A stretch of 64,000 bases of DNA, from NCBI GenBank assembly GCA_946486375.1, contig CAMLTW010000008.1, forward strand, positions 33,375 to 97,374, in the 5' to 3' direction. A program made the position numbers and the translations under genes. Positions 1-9,840 of this stretch are shown piece after piece. This DNA is from an uncultured Rikenellaceae bacterium. GTDB lineage: Bacteria; Bacteroidota; Bacteroidia; Bacteroidales; Rikenellaceae. The first letter of the stretch is position 1. Each line of letters starts with the position of its first letter. The notes under the pieces were generated by a model. The model saw nothing but the letters and a program-made list of their open reading frames with translations. It made no database searches and had not been told where the DNA came from.

Positions 1-21
1 GATGGCAGCTTGTTTAGACAT
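1..21 (-). CDS. infA: Translation initiation factor IF-1, N-terminal fragment
   Basis: Only the first seven codons lie in the window, reading MSKQAAI on the minus strand, which matches the usual start of Bacteroidota IF-1 (M-[AS]-K-Q-[SA]-A-I). The ATG sits 29 bases after the map stop codon, and map-infA is the expected order at the end of the spc block. IF-1 binds the 30S A site during initiation. The rest of the gene is cut off by the window edge, so the call rests on the N-terminus and position. Confidence 0.8.
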
Positions 22-50
22 ACGTTACTTCCTCGCTTACAATTAGCTGT

Positions 51-824
51 TTAATGAACAGAGTTTTCGATAAAATCGAAGGTCGTGAGCACATCTGCGC
101 CTTCACGCGTTACGGCTACGGCGAATTCGAAGTGAGCCGAGGGCTTGCGGTCCCGCGTCCGCACCGTCCAGCCGTCCCGTTCGAATACGACCTGCCGCGT
201 GCCCATGTTGATCATCGGTTCGATGCAAAGCACCATCCCCTCTTTCAGCAAAGGCCCCCTTCCCCGCGCCCCGTAGTTGGGCACTTCCGGAGACTCGTGC
301 ATGTTCCGTCCCAGTCCATGTCCCACCAGTTCCCGCACTACCGAGAACCCGTTGGCTTCCGCATGTTCCTGCACGGCATTGGAGATATCCCCGATCCGGT
401 GGCCGATCTTCACCTGAGCCACGCCCCGGTAAAGCGATTCCTTCGTTACCTCCAGCAGTTTCCGCACTTCCGGCGCAACTTCGCCTACCGCGAACGTATA
501 GGCGGAATCCCCGTAAAAACCGTGCATCAGCGTGCCGCAGTCCACCGAAATGATATCCCCTTCCTTCAGAATCCGCTTGGCGGACGGAATCCCGTGCACC
601 ACCTCTTCGTTCACCGAGATGCACAGGGTGTTGGGAAATCCTTCGTATCCCAAGAACCCCGGTTCCGCTCCGTGATCGCGGATGAATTCCTCCGCGATCC
701 GGTCGATTTCCAGTGTGCTGACACCGGGACGGATGTGTTTTCCGATTTCTCCCAGCGTCCGGGAAACGAGCTGATTGTTTTCGCGCAACAGTTCGACCTC
801 TTCCTTTGTCTTGTAATGTATCAT
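51..824 (-). CDS. map: Methionine aminopeptidase, type I
   Basis: A 257-residue cytosolic metalloprotease that removes the initiator methionine from nascent proteins. The five metal ligands of the pita-bread fold are all present: D95 (SVDCG), D106 (YGDSA), H169 (GHGLG), E202 (IEPM) and E233 (HFEFA); H176 follows in the conserved NMHE stretch. Length is normal for a type Ia enzyme without an N-terminal extension. It lies between secY (74 bases upstream) and infA, the standard position in the spc operon, so it is probably cotranscribed with the ribosomal genes. Confidence 0.97.
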   Translation of the reverse strand: MIHYKTKEEVELLRENNQLVSRTLGEIGKHIRPGVSTLEIDRIAEEFIRDHGAEPGFLGYEGFPNTLCISVNEEVVHGIPSAKRILKEGDIISVDCGTLMHGFYGDSAYTFAVGEVAPEVRKLLEVTKESLYRGVAQVKIGHRIGDISNAVQEHAEANGFSVVRELVGHGLGRNMHESPEVPNYGARGRGPLLKEGMVLCIEPMINMGTRQVVFERDGWTVRTRDRKPSAHFEFAVAVTREGADVLTTFDFIENSVH

Positions 825-898
825 TTCTCTGTCTGAAGAACCGTTCCCCTGTTTCTGCCGTCACCGGAAGAAACGGAGAACCCGACCCTGCGGCCGGT

Positions 899-2227
899 CT
901 AAACGTTCGTCCGTCCTTTGATCCTGCCCGTTTTCATCAAACCGTCGTAATGACGCAGGAGCAGGTGGCTTTCGATCTGCTGCAACGTATCCAGCACCAC
1001 GCCCACGAGGATCAGCAAAGACGTCCCTCCGTAGAAATGCGCGAACTGGTTATTGACCCCCAGTATCATTGCGAACGCCGGCAAAATGGCGATGATCGCA
1101 AGGAACACCGATCCCGGCAGGGTGATTCTCGTCATGATGGTGTCGAGGTACTCGGACGTCTTCTTTCCCGGCTTGATCCCCGGAATGAATCCCCCGTTCC
1201 GCTTCATGTCTTCCGCCATGTTGTTGGGATTCACCGTAATGGCCGTATAGAAGTACGTAAACGCAACCACCAGCAGTCCGAAAATGAAGTTATACCAGAA
1301 ACCCGTATAATTCCCCAGCACCGCCGCGATGCCCCGGGTCGCTTCGAACCGGGAGAAGAAAAGCGGAATGAACATCAGCGCCTGGGCGAAAATGATCGGC
1401 ATAACCCCTGCCGCATTAATCTTCAGCGGAATATACTGACGGACTCCTCCATACTGCTTATTACCAACAATCCGTTTTGCATACTGCACGGGAATCTTGC
1501 GCACGGCCTGAACCAGGGCGATAGTCGCCGCAAAAACGAGGAACAATACCGCCAGTTCGACGACGAACATGACAAGCCCGCCCGTAGAATCTACAAAGCG
1601 CGAGTTGATTTCAGCCAAAAGTGCATGAGGCAGTCGGGCAATGATACCCACCATGATTATGAGAGAGACTCCGTTCCCGATCCCCTTGTCGGTGATCTTT
1701 TCCCCGAGCCACATCACGAACATCGTCCCGGCGATGAGCACCACCGTGGCGACCACGGTAAAGAGCACGCTGGACGGTCCGAGAACGAATGCTCCGGCCG
1801 GAAGCTGGGAATGAAGCGTTGCAAGGTACGCGGGTCCCTGCAATAGCAAAACGATAATGGTCAGATAGCGCGTCCACTGCGTCATCTTGCGCCGTCCGCT
1901 TTCCCCTTCCTTCTGAAGTTTCTGGAAATAGGGAACCACGATCCCGAGAAGCTGGATCACGATCGACGCCGAGATGTACGGCATGATACCCAGTGCGAAA
2001 ATGGAAGCGTTCCCGAAAGCCCCGCCGGAGAAAATGTCCAGCAGGCCGAGAAGCCCGTTGCCTTCCACCGTATCCTGCAGGTTGGTCAGCGCTTCCGGAT
2101 TGATACCGGGTATGACGACAAAGCTACCGAACCTATAAATAAGCAGAAGCCCCAGGGTATAGAGGATTCTATTCCTGAGCTCTTCTATCTTAAAGATGTT
2201 CTTTATAGTCTCGATTAACTTTTTCAT
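899..2227 (-). CDS. secY: Protein translocase subunit SecY
   Basis: A 442-residue polytopic membrane protein, the channel of the SecYEG translocon that exports proteins across and into the inner membrane. Its start (MKKLIETIKNIFKIEELRNR), the plug-region stretch GLLGLLDIFSGGAFGN and the cytoplasmic-loop stretch NGVSLIIMVGI are typical of SecY. About ten hydrophobic helices can be seen. The start lies 4 bases after the rplO stop codon, the usual arrangement, which suggests translational coupling with L15. Confidence 0.98.
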   Translation of the reverse strand: MKKLIETIKNIFKIEELRNRILYTLGLLLIYRFGSFVVIPGINPEALTNLQDTVEGNGLLGLLDIFSGGAFGNASIFALGIMPYISASIVIQLLGIVVPYFQKLQKEGESGRRKMTQWTRYLTIIVLLLQGPAYLATLHSQLPAGAFVLGPSSVLFTVVATVVLIAGTMFVMWLGEKITDKGIGNGVSLIIMVGIIARLPHALLAEINSRFVDSTGGLVMFVVELAVLFLVFAATIALVQAVRKIPVQYAKRIVGNKQYGGVRQYIPLKINAAGVMPIIFAQALMFIPLFFSRFEATRGIAAVLGNYTGFWYNFIFGLLVVAFTYFYTAITVNPNNMAEDMKRNGGFIPGIKPGKKTSEYLDTIMTRITLPGSVFLAIIAILPAFAMILGVNNQFAHFYGGTSLLILVGVVLDTLQQIESHLLLRHYDGLMKTGRIKGRTNV

Positions 2228-2231
2228 CCGC

Positions 2232-2678
2232 TTAGAGTTTAATGGCTTTACCCTGCTGAGCTTCTATCGCAGCGGCAGCCGATTTGGAAAACGCATGGGC
2301 CGTCACGTCCACCTTCACGGTCAGCGTTCCGTTCCCCAGGATTTTCACCCGGTCGTTCTTGGAAGCGAAACCCGCTTCGACCAGCGTATCCACCCCGATT
2401 TCCGTCAGGTTGTCCTTCTTGGCCAGTTCTTCCAGCACGGAAAGGTTCACGGCCTTGAATTCCACGCGTTCGAGGTTTTTGAACCCGAATTTCGGCAACC
2501 GTCTCTGAAGCGGCATCTGGCCCCCTTCGAAACCGATCTTCCGGGAGTAACCCGAACGGGATTGAGCCCCCTTATGACCACGGGTCGAGGTTCCTCCATG
2601 TCCCGAACCCTGCCCCCTGCCGATTCTCTTTTCTTTTTTCACCGAGCCGTTTGCAGGCTTCAAATTATTGAGATTCAT
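2232..2678 (-). CDS. rplO: 50S ribosomal protein L15
   Basis: 148 residues. The glycine/arginine-rich N-terminus (RIGRGQGSGHGGTSTRGHKG) is the L15 extension that penetrates 23S rRNA, followed by the globular domain with GFEGGQMPLQRRLPKFGF. Length is normal. It sits between rpmD and secY in the spc order. No oddity seen. Confidence 0.98.
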   Translation of the reverse strand: MNLNNLKPANGSVKKEKRIGRGQGSGHGGTSTRGHKGAQSRSGYSRKIGFEGGQMPLQRRLPKFGFKNLERVEFKAVNLSVLEELAKKDNLTEIGVDTLVEAGFASKNDRVKILGNGTLTVKVDVTAHAFSKSAAAAIEAQQGKAIKL

Positions 2679-2710
2679 CTTCTTAACTTAATGGTATATG
2701 GGTTAACAAT

Positions 2711-2896
2711 CTACTGGTTCACCGGCGTCACTTTCACCAGGTGTTTCACCTTTTCAATCATGCCCAGAACGATCGCAGAATCGTCGTGCTGAACGGTCTG
2801 ATTGATTTTCCGCAGGCCCAGCGCATCCAGATTCTTCTTCTGGTTGGCCGACGCACCGATGCGGCTTTTGATCTGTGTGATATTCAACTTTGCCAT
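2711..2896 (-). CDS. rpmD: 50S ribosomal protein L30
   Basis: 61 residues beginning MAKLNITQIKSRIGAS. Translation could start four codons earlier (MQEE...), but the inner ATG matches the family start and leaves 14 bases after the rpsE stop. The L30 signature includes the LGLRKINQTV segment. It binds the 23S rRNA region near 5S rRNA. It lies between rpsE and rplO as expected. Confidence 0.96.
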   Translation of the reverse strand: MAKLNITQIKSRIGASANQKKNLDALGLRKINQTVQHDDSAIVLGMIEKVKHLVKVTPVNQ

Positions 2897-2910
2897 TTCT
2901 TCCTGCACGC

Positions 2911-3432
2911 TTATCCGTTAAACACTTTGTTGAGGGAAATGCCGCGCACCTGAGCCACGCTGTACGCATCGCGCAGTTCCAGCAGCGCCGTCACCGTGGC
3001 TTTCACCAGGTTGTGCGGGTTGGAAGATCCCTTGCTCTTGGCCAGCACGTTCCGGATGCCGACGCTTTCCAGCACGGCACGCATGGCGCCCCCTGCGATC
3101 ACCCCCGTACCGGGAGCGGCCGGTTTCACCAGCACCTGGGAACCGCTGAACCGCGCTTCCTGCGCATGCGGAATGGTGCCGTTGAGCACCGGAATCTTCA
3201 CCAGGTTCTTCTTGGCGTCTTCCACCCCTTTCGCAATGGCTGCGGTCACTTCGTTGGCCTTGCCCAGGCCGTAACCCACCACGCCGTTTTCATTCCCCAC
3301 GACCACGATCGCGGAAAAACTGAATGTCCGACCCCCTTTGGTCACTTTCGTCACCCGCTGGATGCTCACCAGCCTGTCTTTCAGTTCGAGGTCGCTCGTT
3401 CTTACTTTCTTTATGTTCGTATTCACCGCCAT
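2911..3432 (-). CDS. rpsE: 30S ribosomal protein S5
   Basis: 173 residues. The N-terminal double-stranded-RNA-binding domain contains the S5 signature around [20 protein letters not shown], followed by the C-terminal domain with [17 protein letters not shown]5 takes part in mRNA unwinding and decoding fidelity on the 30S subunit. It lies 5 bases after rplR and 14 bases before rpmD. Normal length and no missing segment. Confidence 0.98.
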   Translation of the reverse strand: MAVNTNIKKVRTSDLELKDRLVSIQRVTKVTKGGRTFSFSAIVVVGNENGVVGYGLGKANEVTAAIAKGVEDAKKNLVKIPVLNGTIPHAQEARFSGSQVLVKPAAPGTGVIAGGAMRAVLESVGIRNVLAKSKGSSNPHNLVKATVTALLELRDAYSVAQVRGISLNKVFNG

Positions 3433-3437
3433 AAGTC

Positions 3438-3800
3438 TTAGAATTTAAGTCCGCCTTCCCGGGCGGCGTCCGCCAACATTTTCACTCTTCCGTGGTACAG
3501 GTAACCGTTCCGGTCGAAGGCCACTTCCGTGATCCCCTTCTGCAGCGAACGTTCCGCCGCCAGCTTGCCCACCAGTGCGGACACCTGGCTCTTGTTCAGC
3601 CCGGCAGCCTTTTCGGCCACTTCCTTGTCTACGGAAGAAGCCGCCACCAGCGTCGCTCCGGCCACGTCGTCGATCAACTGTACGTAGATCTGCTTGTTGC
3701 TCCTGTAGACCGACATCCGGGGCCGCTGAGCCGTCCCCTTCACGATCTTGCGAATGCGCATCTTGATGCGCGTTCTCCTGTCTATTTTACTCAATGCCAT
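3438..3800 (-). CDS. rplR: 50S ribosomal protein L18
   Basis: 120 residues, beginning [20 protein letters not shown], with the [20 protein letters not shown] core and C-terminal [19 protein letters not shown] that contacts 5S rRNA. L18 delivers 5S rRNA to the 50S subunit. Length and position (rplF-rplR-rpsE) are standard. Confidence 0.98.
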   Translation of the reverse strand: MALSKIDRRTRIKMRIRKIVKGTAQRPRMSVYRSNKQIYVQLIDDVAGATLVAASSVDKEVAEKAAGLNKSQVSALVGKLAAERSLQKGITEVAFDRNGYLYHGRVKMLADAAREGGLKF

Positions 3801-3832
3801 AGCTTTCCTGTCTTACTACTCTCGATTAATGA

Positions 3833-4390
3833 TTACTTAGCGTTTGCAGACTTCCCGGCCTTCTTGCGGAGCTCTTCGCCCACGAACCGGATCCCTTTGC
3901 CCTTGTAAGGTTCGGGTTTCCGCAGGGAACGGATTTTGGCCGCCACCTGTCCCAGGAGCTGCTTGTCCGCACTCTTCAGCGTAAGCACCGGATTGCTTTT
4001 CTTTTCGGCTTTCACTTCGGCTTTCACTTCGGCCGGCAGCATAAAGAAAATATCGTGCGAATAACCGAGGCTCATTTCCAGAACCTGCCCTTTGGCTTCG
4101 ACTTTGTAACCTACACCGACGAATTCCTGCTGTGTCTGGAATCCCTTCGACACCCCTTCCACCATGTTATGGATCAGTGCGCGGTAGAGTCCGTGCATCG
4201 AGCGGTGACGGGGCTGGTCGGTCGGACGGCTCACCGTCACTACGTTTCCCTCTACGGCCACCTTGATATCCGGATCCACCTTCTGGCTCAACGTTCCGAG
4301 AGGTCCTTTCACGCTCACCGTATTATCGGCGGCAACCGTTACGGTCACCCCCGCCGGCAGGTTTACAGGCATTTTTCCAATCCTTGACAT
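3833..4390 (-). CDS. rplF: 50S ribosomal protein L6
   Basis: 185 residues, starting MSRIGKMPVNLPAGVTV. The C-terminal signature KPEPYKGKGIRF is clear. L6 lies near the GTPase-associated centre of the 50S subunit. A lysine/alanine-rich repeat (EVKAEVKAEKK) interrupts the second domain around residue 122, a small insertion in a surface loop. Position between rpsH and rplR is standard. Confidence 0.98.
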   Translation of the reverse strand: MSRIGKMPVNLPAGVTVTVAADNTVSVKGPLGTLSQKVDPDIKVAVEGNVVTVSRPTDQPRHRSMHGLYRALIHNMVEGVSKGFQTQQEFVGVGYKVEAKGQVLEMSLGYSHDIFFMLPAEVKAEVKAEKKSNPVLTLKSADKQLLGQVAAKIRSLRKPEPYKGKGIRFVGEELRKKAGKSANAK

Positions 4391-4417
4391 TTCAAATCAA
4401 CTTTTAAACGATTCAAA

Positions 4418-4816
4418 CTAATAAACGTAACACAGCACTTCGCCTCCCACATTCTCCTGGCGGGCCTTCTTGTCGGTCATGACCCCCTTGGAAGTGGAAA
4501 CGATGGCGATTCCCAATCCGTTGAGCACCCGCGGCATGTCCTGCACGTTGGCGTAACGGCGCAGACCCGGACGGCTCACCCGTTTGAGTCCCTTGATCGC
4601 CGAGAGTTTGGTTTCGGGATGGTACTTCAAGGCGATCTTGATGGTCGGATGCCCTTTTTCATCGGTACCGAACTTGTACGCCAGGATGTATCCCTGTTCG
4701 TGCAGGATTTGAGTGATGGCCTGCTTCATCTTCGAGCCGGGAGCTTCAACCACCTTGTGGTTGGCTTTCACCGCGTTTCTAATCCGAGTTAGAAAATCCG
4801 CAATTGGATCAGTCAT
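4418..4816 (-). CDS. rpsH: 30S ribosomal protein S8
   Basis: 132 residues, starting [15 protein letters not shown], with the S8 signature [18 protein letters not shown] near the C-terminus. S8 is a primary binder of 16S rRNA helix 21 and in some bacteria represses the spc operon. The 235-base spacer upstream (4817-5051) is unusually long for this operon, and a 14-codon reading frame in it overlaps the rpsH start codon as ATGA. Confidence 0.98.
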   Translation of the reverse strand: MTDPIADFLTRIRNAVKANHKVVEAPGSKMKQAITQILHEQGYILAYKFGTDEKGHPTIKIALKYHPETKLSAIKGLKRVSRPGLRRYANVQDMPRVLNGLGIAIVSTSKGVMTDKKARQENVGGEVLCYVY

Positions 4817-4857
4817 AATAAATATAAATAATTAAAAATAAAAGTCTTACGCTTCAT
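4813..4857 (-). CDS. Possible 14-residue leader peptide coupled to rpsH
   Basis: A short frame, ATG at 4857 to TGA at 4815-4813, encodes [14 protein letters not shown] and overlaps the rpsH start codon as ATGA. A purine-rich GGGAGG lies about six bases before its ATG, resembling a Shine-Dalgarno sequence, which is uncommon in this phylum. The peptide is short, AT-rich and hydrophobic and matches nothing I recognise. It could be a translational-coupling leader or chance. Confidence 0.25.
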   Translation of the reverse strand: MKRKTFIFNYLYLL

Positions 4858-5051
4858 GCCGAACCTCCCGTCCGGCGCCTCCTCCCCAAGAACGCGGATT
4901 GCCGACACTCCCTTTCCGTACCCTCCTCCCTCCTACGGAAGGCACCGGCTCTCGCCGGGAGATACGAAGGGAATCGTCAGCATCGCACGTTTCCACCGCA
5001 AGAAAAGAGAAACGGAACACGCCGCCTCCCTTTCCCTGTCACGAAACCAGC
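4858..5051. other. Long spacer inside the spc operon
   Basis: Most junctions in this ribosomal block are under 35 bases, but rpsN and rpsH are 235 bases apart. The stretch has no TAnnTTTG box on the minus strand and no convincing open frame beyond the leader-like peptide next to rpsH. It is rich in G/A runs on the transcribed strand. It could hold a processing site or a regulatory structure; nothing decisive is visible. Confidence 0.4.
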
Positions 5052-5321
5052 CTACCAGCTCGCTTTCTTCACTCCCGGAATCAGCCCCTTGGAGGCCATT
5101 TCCCGGAAAGTGATCCGGCTGATGCCGAAAAGCCGAATGTATCCTTTCGGCCGTCCGGTCAGCTTGCACCGGTTGTGCAGCCGCACCGGATTGGAATTTC
5201 TCGGCAGTTTGGCCAGACCGGCGTAATCGCCTTCCTCCTTCAGTTTGGCCCGTTTGGCGGCATATCTCTCCACGAGTTTGAGACGCTTCACCTCGCGTGC
5301 CTTCATCGATTCTTTTGCCAT
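5052..5321 (-). CDS. rpsN: 30S ribosomal protein S14 (zinc-independent form)
   Basis: 89 residues, starting [20 protein letters not shown] and containing the S14 core [20 protein letters not shown] followed by SRITFREMA. This is the longer form that lacks the CxxC zinc ribbon: only one cysteine is present. S14 helps assemble the 30S head. It follows rplE by 6 bases. Confidence 0.97.
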   Translation of the reverse strand: MAKESMKAREVKRLKLVERYAAKRAKLKEEGDYAGLAKLPRNSNPVRLHNRCKLTGRPKGYIRLFGISRITFREMASKGLIPGVKKASW

Positions 5322-5327
5322 ATCCCT

Positions 5328-5891
5328 TTAGTTCTTTTTTGCATTCTTAAACGGTAACCCGAACTCCTTCAACAGGGCGTAAGCCTCTTCGTCCCGTTCG
5401 CTCGAAGTGACGAAAGTGATCTCCATCCCCAGAATCTTGGAAATCTTGTCGATGTCGATTTCCGGGAAAATGATCTGCTCCCGCACGCCCAGGGTATAGT
5501 TTCCCCGTCCGTCGAACTTTTCGTTGATCCCCTTGAAGTCGCGAATCCGCGGCAAAGATACAACAATTAATCTTTCCAGAAACTCGTACATGCGATCTTT
5601 TCTCAGGGTCACCCGCAGTCCGATGGGCATTCCCTTCCGCAGTTTGAAGTTGGAAATATCTTTCTTAGAGCGGGTTACCACCGCTTTCTGTCCCGTAATG
5701 GCGGTCAGTTCCTCCTGTGCGGTTTCCAACAGTTTTTTGTCGGCGACCGCCTGTCCGAGTCCCTGGTTGATCACGATCTTCTCCAAAGTCGGTACCTGCA
5801 TCACGCTCTTGTAACCGAACTCTTTCATCAGCGCGGGAACGATCTGTTCCTTGTACTTGGTTTTCAATGAGGGTACGTATGCTGCTGCCAT
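5328..5891 (-). CDS. rplE: 50S ribosomal protein L5
   Basis: 187 residues. Contains the L5 stretch [19 protein letters not shown] and [21 protein letters not shown]5 binds 5S rRNA and contacts P-site tRNA. Its start codon overlaps the rplX stop by one base (5891). Length and order are standard. Confidence 0.98.
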   Translation of the reverse strand: MAAAYVPSLKTKYKEQIVPALMKEFGYKSVMQVPTLEKIVINQGLGQAVADKKLLETAQEELTAITGQKAVVTRSKKDISNFKLRKGMPIGLRVTLRKDRMYEFLERLIVVSLPRIRDFKGINEKFDGRGNYTLGVREQIIFPEIDIDKISKILGMEITFVTSSERDEEAYALLKEFGLPFKNAKKN

Positions 5892-6214
5892 TACTTGATT
5901 TCCTCCCCAGATTTTTTAGAGTAACGTACTGATTTTCCCTGGTCGTTTTTGCGGCGACCGATCCGGGTCGGTTTGCCCGTTTTCGGGTCCACCACCTGCA
6001 AATTCGAAATTTGGATGGGGGCTTCCTTTTTCACGATTCCGCCCTGCGGGTTCTTGGAATTGGGTTTGGTATGCTTCGATACCAGGTTGAGGCCTTCCAC
6101 GATCGCGCGTTCTTCCTCCACCAGCACCTGCAGCACCTTGCCCTGCTGCCCCTTGTTGTCGCCGGCGATCACGTAGACCATATCCCCCTTCTTGATATGT
6201 AATTTGACTGACAT
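5891..6214 (-). CDS. rplX: 50S ribosomal protein L24
   Basis: 107 residues with the KOW motif at the N-terminus ([20 protein letters not shown]). L24 is an early assembly initiator that binds the 5' domain of 23S rRNA. It follows rplN by 21 bases. Confidence 0.98.
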   Translation of the reverse strand: MSVKLHIKKGDMVYVIAGDNKGQQGKVLQVLVEEERAIVEGLNLVSKHTKPNSKNPQGGIVKKEAPIQISNLQVVDPKTGKPTRIGRRKNDQGKSVRYSKKSGEEIK

Positions 6215-6235
6215 CTTCCGTAAGGTTTTTAAAAA

Positions 6236-6601
6236 TTACAATACTTCAGGAGCGAGCGAAATGATCTTCATGTAGGAATCCCGCAACTCCCGGGCTACCG
6301 GCCCGAAGATACGCGTTCCTCTCATTTCCCCCTGGTTGTTCAGAAGCACCACGGCGTTATCGTCGAAACGGATATACGAACCGTCCGGCCTTCTGATCTC
6401 CTTGTTCACACGTACGACGACCGCCTTGGAAACCATGCCCTTCTTCACATCCCCCGAAGGAGTCGCGCTCTTGACAGAAACTACGATTCTGTCGCCGATC
6501 GAAGCGTAACGCTTGCCCGTTCCGCCCAGCACCCGGATGCAAAGCACCTCTTTCGCCCCGCTGTTGTCGGCTACGTTCAGTCTGCTTTCCTGTTGTATCA
6601 T
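6236..6601 (-). CDS. rplN: 50S ribosomal protein L14
   Basis: 121 residues, starting [20 protein letters not shown], with the L14 core [15 protein letters not shown] and a C-terminal [13 protein letters not shown]14 forms part of the intersubunit bridge. It lies 2 bases after rpsQ. Confidence 0.98.
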   Translation of the reverse strand: MIQQESRLNVADNSGAKEVLCIRVLGGTGKRYASIGDRIVVSVKSATPSGDVKKGMVSKAVVVRVNKEIRRPDGSYIRFDDNAVVLLNNQGEMRGTRIFGPVARELRDSYMKIISLAPEVL

Positions 6602-6603
6602 GA

Positions 6604-6858
6604 CTATTTGGCTCTTTCAATGATTTCTACTAACCTCCAGCGCTTGGTCTTGCTCAAAGGCCTTGTTTCCATGATTTTTACGGTATCACCGGGATTGCAA
6701 TCGTTCTTTTCGTCATGAGCGACGAATTTGGTCGTCTTGTTCACGAACTTGCCGTAGATCGGATGTTTCACTTTTCTCTTCACGGCCACCGTGACGGATT
6801 TATCCATCTTATTGCTGACAACCACCCCGATTCTTTCCTTTCTGAGATTTCTTTCCAT
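6604..6858 (-). CDS. rpsQ: 30S ribosomal protein S17
   Basis: 84 residues with the S17 OB-fold signature [20 protein letters not shown]. It binds the 5' domain of 16S rRNA. Position between rpmC and rplN is standard and the length is normal. Confidence 0.98.
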   Translation of the reverse strand: MERNLRKERIGVVVSNKMDKSVTVAVKRKVKHPIYGKFVNKTTKFVAHDEKNDCNPGDTVKIMETRPLSKTKRWRLVEIIERAK

Positions 6859-6874
6859 GGGTAATTACTGCTTT

Positions 6875-7066
6875 TTAGTTTTGCTGCTTTTGACGCAGGA
6901 TCGTCAGCATGCGTGCGATGTTTCTGCGTGACTTTTTCAATACGGTCGGATTCTCTACCGGAGAAACTGCATGGTTGAGCTTCATCTGAAGGAGGGCCGT
7001 CTTTTCGGCGTCGATCCTTTCCTGAAGTTCCTGCAGCGACAATTCTCTTATTTCAGAAGTTTTCAT
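6875..7066 (-). CDS. rpmC: 50S ribosomal protein L29
   Basis: 63 residues, a two-helix protein starting MKTSEIRELSLQELQERIDA and ending with the conserved KKSRRNIARMLTIL. L29 sits at the polypeptide exit tunnel, where it helps dock targeting factors. It lies 9 bases after rplP. Confidence 0.97.
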   Translation of the reverse strand: MKTSEIRELSLQELQERIDAEKTALLQMKLNHAVSPVENPTVLKKSRRNIARMLTILRQKQQN

Positions 7067-7075
7067 GGCGTCCTG

Positions 7076-7504
7076 TTAGATTGAAGATTCTACATAATCG
7101 CGTCTGACGATGAACTTGGTCTTGACGGGGAGCTTCTGCGCTCCGAGGCGCAATGCTTCCTGAGCCACTTCCATCGGCACCCCTTCGGCTTCGAAGAGCA
7201 TGCGTCCCGGCGTGATGGGCGCTACGAATCCTTCCGGCGAACCCTTCCCTTTACCCATGCGGACTTCCGCAGGCTTCTTGGTGATCGGTTTGTCGGGGAA
7301 TATTCTGATCCAGATTTGACCTTCACGTTTCATATGACGGACGATAGCCTGACGGGCCGCCTCGATCTGACGGCCGGTGATCCATGCCGATTCGAGGGTC
7401 TTGATCCCGAACGAGCCGAATGCAAGCTGGTTGCCCCGTTGAGCCAGACCTTTCATGCGGCCCTTCTGCATCCTCCTGAACTTCGTCTTTTTTGGCTGTA
7501 ACAT
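7076..7504 (-). CDS. rplP: 50S ribosomal protein L16
   Basis: 142 residues, starting [19 protein letters not shown] and containing the L16 signatures [20 protein letters not shown] and [12 protein letters not shown]16 organises the A-site tRNA-binding region of the 50S subunit. Standard order rpsC-rplP-rpmC. Confidence 0.98.
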   Translation of the reverse strand: MLQPKKTKFRRMQKGRMKGLAQRGNQLAFGSFGIKTLESAWITGRQIEAARQAIVRHMKREGQIWIRIFPDKPITKKPAEVRMGKGKGSPEGFVAPITPGRMLFEAEGVPMEVAQEALRLGAQKLPVKTKFIVRRDYVESSI

Positions 7505-7531
7505 TTTCTTAGCTGATTAAAGAGTCTGACT

Positions 7532-8269
7532 TTATTTTTTTCTTTTTCTCGCACCCTTCGGCCGGTCGCCGCCGCGGTGTCCCATGCCCGGACCGCCCTG
7601 GGGGCCGCCTGCGTTCACGCCGTTGAGCTGGAACAGATCGCGCTTGCCGTAAACCTCGCCGTTGCAGATCCACACCTTGATCCCCAGGATACCCACCTTC
7701 GTGAGCGCCTCGGCGATGTGGTAATCCACGTCCGCGCGGAAAGTATGCAGCGGAATCCGTCCTTCCTTGTACGTTTCCGAACGCGCCATTTCGGCTCCGC
7801 CCACACGGCCGGAAATCTGCACCTTGATCCCTTCGGCCCCCATCCGCATCGTGGAAGCGATGGCGGTCTTGATGGCGCGACGGTAGGAGATGCGGCCTTC
7901 CACCTGGCGAGCTACGTTATTGCTGACGATCACGGCGTCGATTTCGGGACGTTTCACCTCGAAAATGTTGATCTGCACTTCTTTTCCCGTCAGCTTCTTG
8001 AGTTCTTCTTTCAGCTTGTCGACTTCCTGTCCCCCCTTGCCGATGATGATGCCCGGACGCGCGGTGCTGATGGTCACCGTCACCAGTTTCAGGGTTCTTT
8101 CGATGATGATCTTGGAGATGCTCGCTTTGGCCAGACGGGCGTTCAGATACCGCCGGATTTTGGCATCCTCTACAAGCTTGGCGGAAAAATCCTTGCCGCC
8201 GTACCAGTTGGAATCCCATCCGCGGATAATCCCCAACCTGTTTGCTATTGGATTGACTTTCTGTCCCAT
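7532..8269 (-). CDS. rpsC: 30S ribosomal protein S3
   Basis: 245 residues. The KH domain shows the [14 protein letters not shown] loop and the C-terminal domain contains [21 protein letters not shown]3 lies at the mRNA entry tunnel and contributes to helicase activity. The C-terminal tail is glycine/proline- and lysine-rich ([19 protein letters not shown]). It starts 5 bases after rplV. Confidence 0.98.
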   Translation of the reverse strand: MGQKVNPIANRLGIIRGWDSNWYGGKDFSAKLVEDAKIRRYLNARLAKASISKIIIERTLKLVTVTISTARPGIIIGKGGQEVDKLKEELKKLTGKEVQINIFEVKRPEIDAVIVSNNVARQVEGRISYRRAIKTAIASTMRMGAEGIKVQISGRVGGAEMARSETYKEGRIPLHTFRADVDYHIAEALTKVGILGIKVWICNGEVYGKRDLFQLNGVNAGGPQGGPGMGHRGGDRPKGARKRKK

Positions 8270-8274
8270 CTGAC

Positions 8275-8691
8275 TTATTTTTTAGCTTCTTCTTTGTTTA
8301 CCATTTTATCTACTACGATCGTCACGTGGTTCGAACGCTTGCGGATCCGGTGCGCCCGGCCCTGAGGAGCGGGCTGAATCCGTTTGAGCATCCGGCCGCC
8401 GTCCACGAAGATTTCGCTGACGCACAACTGATTGTCTTCCAGGCGCTGTCCTTCGTTCTTCTTTTCCCAGTTGGAAATGGCGGAACGCAGCAGCGTTTCC
8501 AGTTTCACGGAAGCCTCCTTCTTGCTGTAACGGAGGATTCCCAGGGCCCTGTTGATTTCGACTCCCCGGATGATATCGGCTACCAGACGCATCTTCCGCG
8601 GCGAGGTCGGGCAATTGCGAAGCACGGCGATGGCCTTCTGCTTCTTTTCTGCCTTGAGCATCTCGGCTCTTTCGTGTTTTCTTGCACCCAT
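8275..8691 (-). CDS. rplV: 50S ribosomal protein L22
   Basis: 138 residues. The core ([16 protein letters not shown]) and the hairpin region [20 protein letters not shown], which lines the exit tunnel and is a known site of macrolide-resistance changes, are both present. A lysine-rich N-terminal extension of about 15 residues precedes the core. Standard order rpsS-rplV-rpsC. Confidence 0.98.
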   Translation of the reverse strand: MGARKHERAEMLKAEKKQKAIAVLRNCPTSPRKMRLVADIIRGVEINRALGILRYSKKEASVKLETLLRSAISNWEKKNEGQRLEDNQLCVSEIFVDGGRMLKRIQPAPQGRAHRIRKRSNHVTIVVDKMVNKEEAKK

Positions 8692-8722
8692 TTATTCGAA
8701 AACTTTTGATTTTTTACCTACT

Positions 8723-8992
8723 TTATTTTTTCCTGTTACCGCTGTGGCCGCGGAAGTTCCGCGTGGGAGCGAATTCTCCGAGTTTGTGTCCCACCATGTT
8801 TTCGGTGACATACACGGGGATGAACTTGTTCCCGTTGTGCACGGCGATCGTATGACCCACGAAATCGGGCGAAATCATACTTGCACGCGACCACGTTTTG
8901 ATAACGCTTTTCTTACCCGACTCGTTCTGGGCAAGAACTCTTCCTTCAAGCTTCGGCTCGATATATGGTCCTTTTTTTAATGAACGGCTCAT
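8723..8992 (-). CDS. rpsS: 30S ribosomal protein S19
   Basis: 89 residues, starting [15 protein letters not shown], with the [19 protein letters not shown] segment and a basic C-terminus [15 protein letters not shown]19 forms intersubunit bridges in the 30S head. It starts 18 bases after rplB. Confidence 0.98.
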   Translation of the reverse strand: MSRSLKKGPYIEPKLEGRVLAQNESGKKSVIKTWSRASMISPDFVGHTIAVHNGNKFIPVYVTENMVGHKLGEFAPTRNFRGHSGNRKK

Positions 8993-9010
8993 TACGCTAC
9001 GAGTTTAATG

Positions 9011-9835
9011 TTATTTCTTCCTTCTCTGAACAATGAATTTGGACGTGGTCTTCTTCGGATTCCGGGTTTTGTACCCTTTGGCCAGAAGCCCTTTGCGCGA
9101 CCGGGGATGTCCTCCCGACGAACGGCCTTCACCACCACCCATCGGGTGATCCACCGGGTTCATGGAGACACCGCGGTTGCGGGGCCGTCTCCCCAGCCAG
9201 CGTTTACGTCCTGCCTTACCGTGGGATTCGAGGCTGTGGTCCGGATTCGACACGGCGCCGATGGTCGCCTTGCAGGTGACCTGAACCATTCTCGTTTCCC
9301 CGGAAGGAAGTTTGATGATAGCGTATTTGCCTTCTCGAGCCAGAAGCTGAGCGTAGGTACCGGCACTGCGGGCCATCACGGCTCCCTGTCCCGGATAAAG
9401 TTCGATGTTATGCACGACGGTTCCCAGCGGAATTTCCGAGAGGAACAGGGTATTCCCCACTTCGGGCGCCACTCCGGCGCCGCTCATGATGATCTGCCCC
9501 ACCTTCAGCCCGTTCGGAGCCACGATGTAGCGTTTTTCCCCGTCGGCGTACGTGACCAGTGCAATCCGGGCGGAACGGTTCGGATCGTATTCGATGGTTT
9601 TCACCTTCGCTTCCATGCCGTCCTTTTCCCGCTTGAAATCCACGATCCGGTACATCTGCTTGTGTCCCCCGCCGAGGTAACGCATCGTCATTTTCCCGCT
9701 GTTGTTACGTCCTCCGGAACTCTTGAGGGGAGCCAACAGCGATTTTTCCGGCGTGGAGGTGGTAATATCGTCAAAGGTACCTATAACTTTATGTCTCGTA
9801 CCCGGTGTCATGGGTTTAAACTTTCTTACTGCCAT
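9011..9835 (-). CDS. rplB: 50S ribosomal protein L2
   Basis: 274 residues, starting [16 protein letters not shown]. The peptidyl-transferase-proximal segment [20 protein letters not shown] carries the conserved histidine in the PVDHP motif. L2 is needed for subunit association and peptidyl transfer. Normal length; it follows rplW by 5 bases. Confidence 0.99.
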   Translation of the reverse strand: MAVRKFKPMTPGTRHKVIGTFDDITTSTPEKSLLAPLKSSGGRNNSGKMTMRYLGGGHKQMYRIVDFKREKDGMEAKVKTIEYDPNRSARIALVTYADGEKRYIVAPNGLKVGQIIMSGAGVAPEVGNTLFLSEIPLGTVVHNIELYPGQGAVMARSAGTYAQLLAREGKYAIIKLPSGETRMVQVTCKATIGAVSNPDHSLESHGKAGRKRWLGRRPRNRGVSMNPVDHPMGGGEGRSSGGHPRSRKGLLAKGYKTRNPKKTTSKFIVQRRKK

Positions 9836-9840
9836 CTCTC

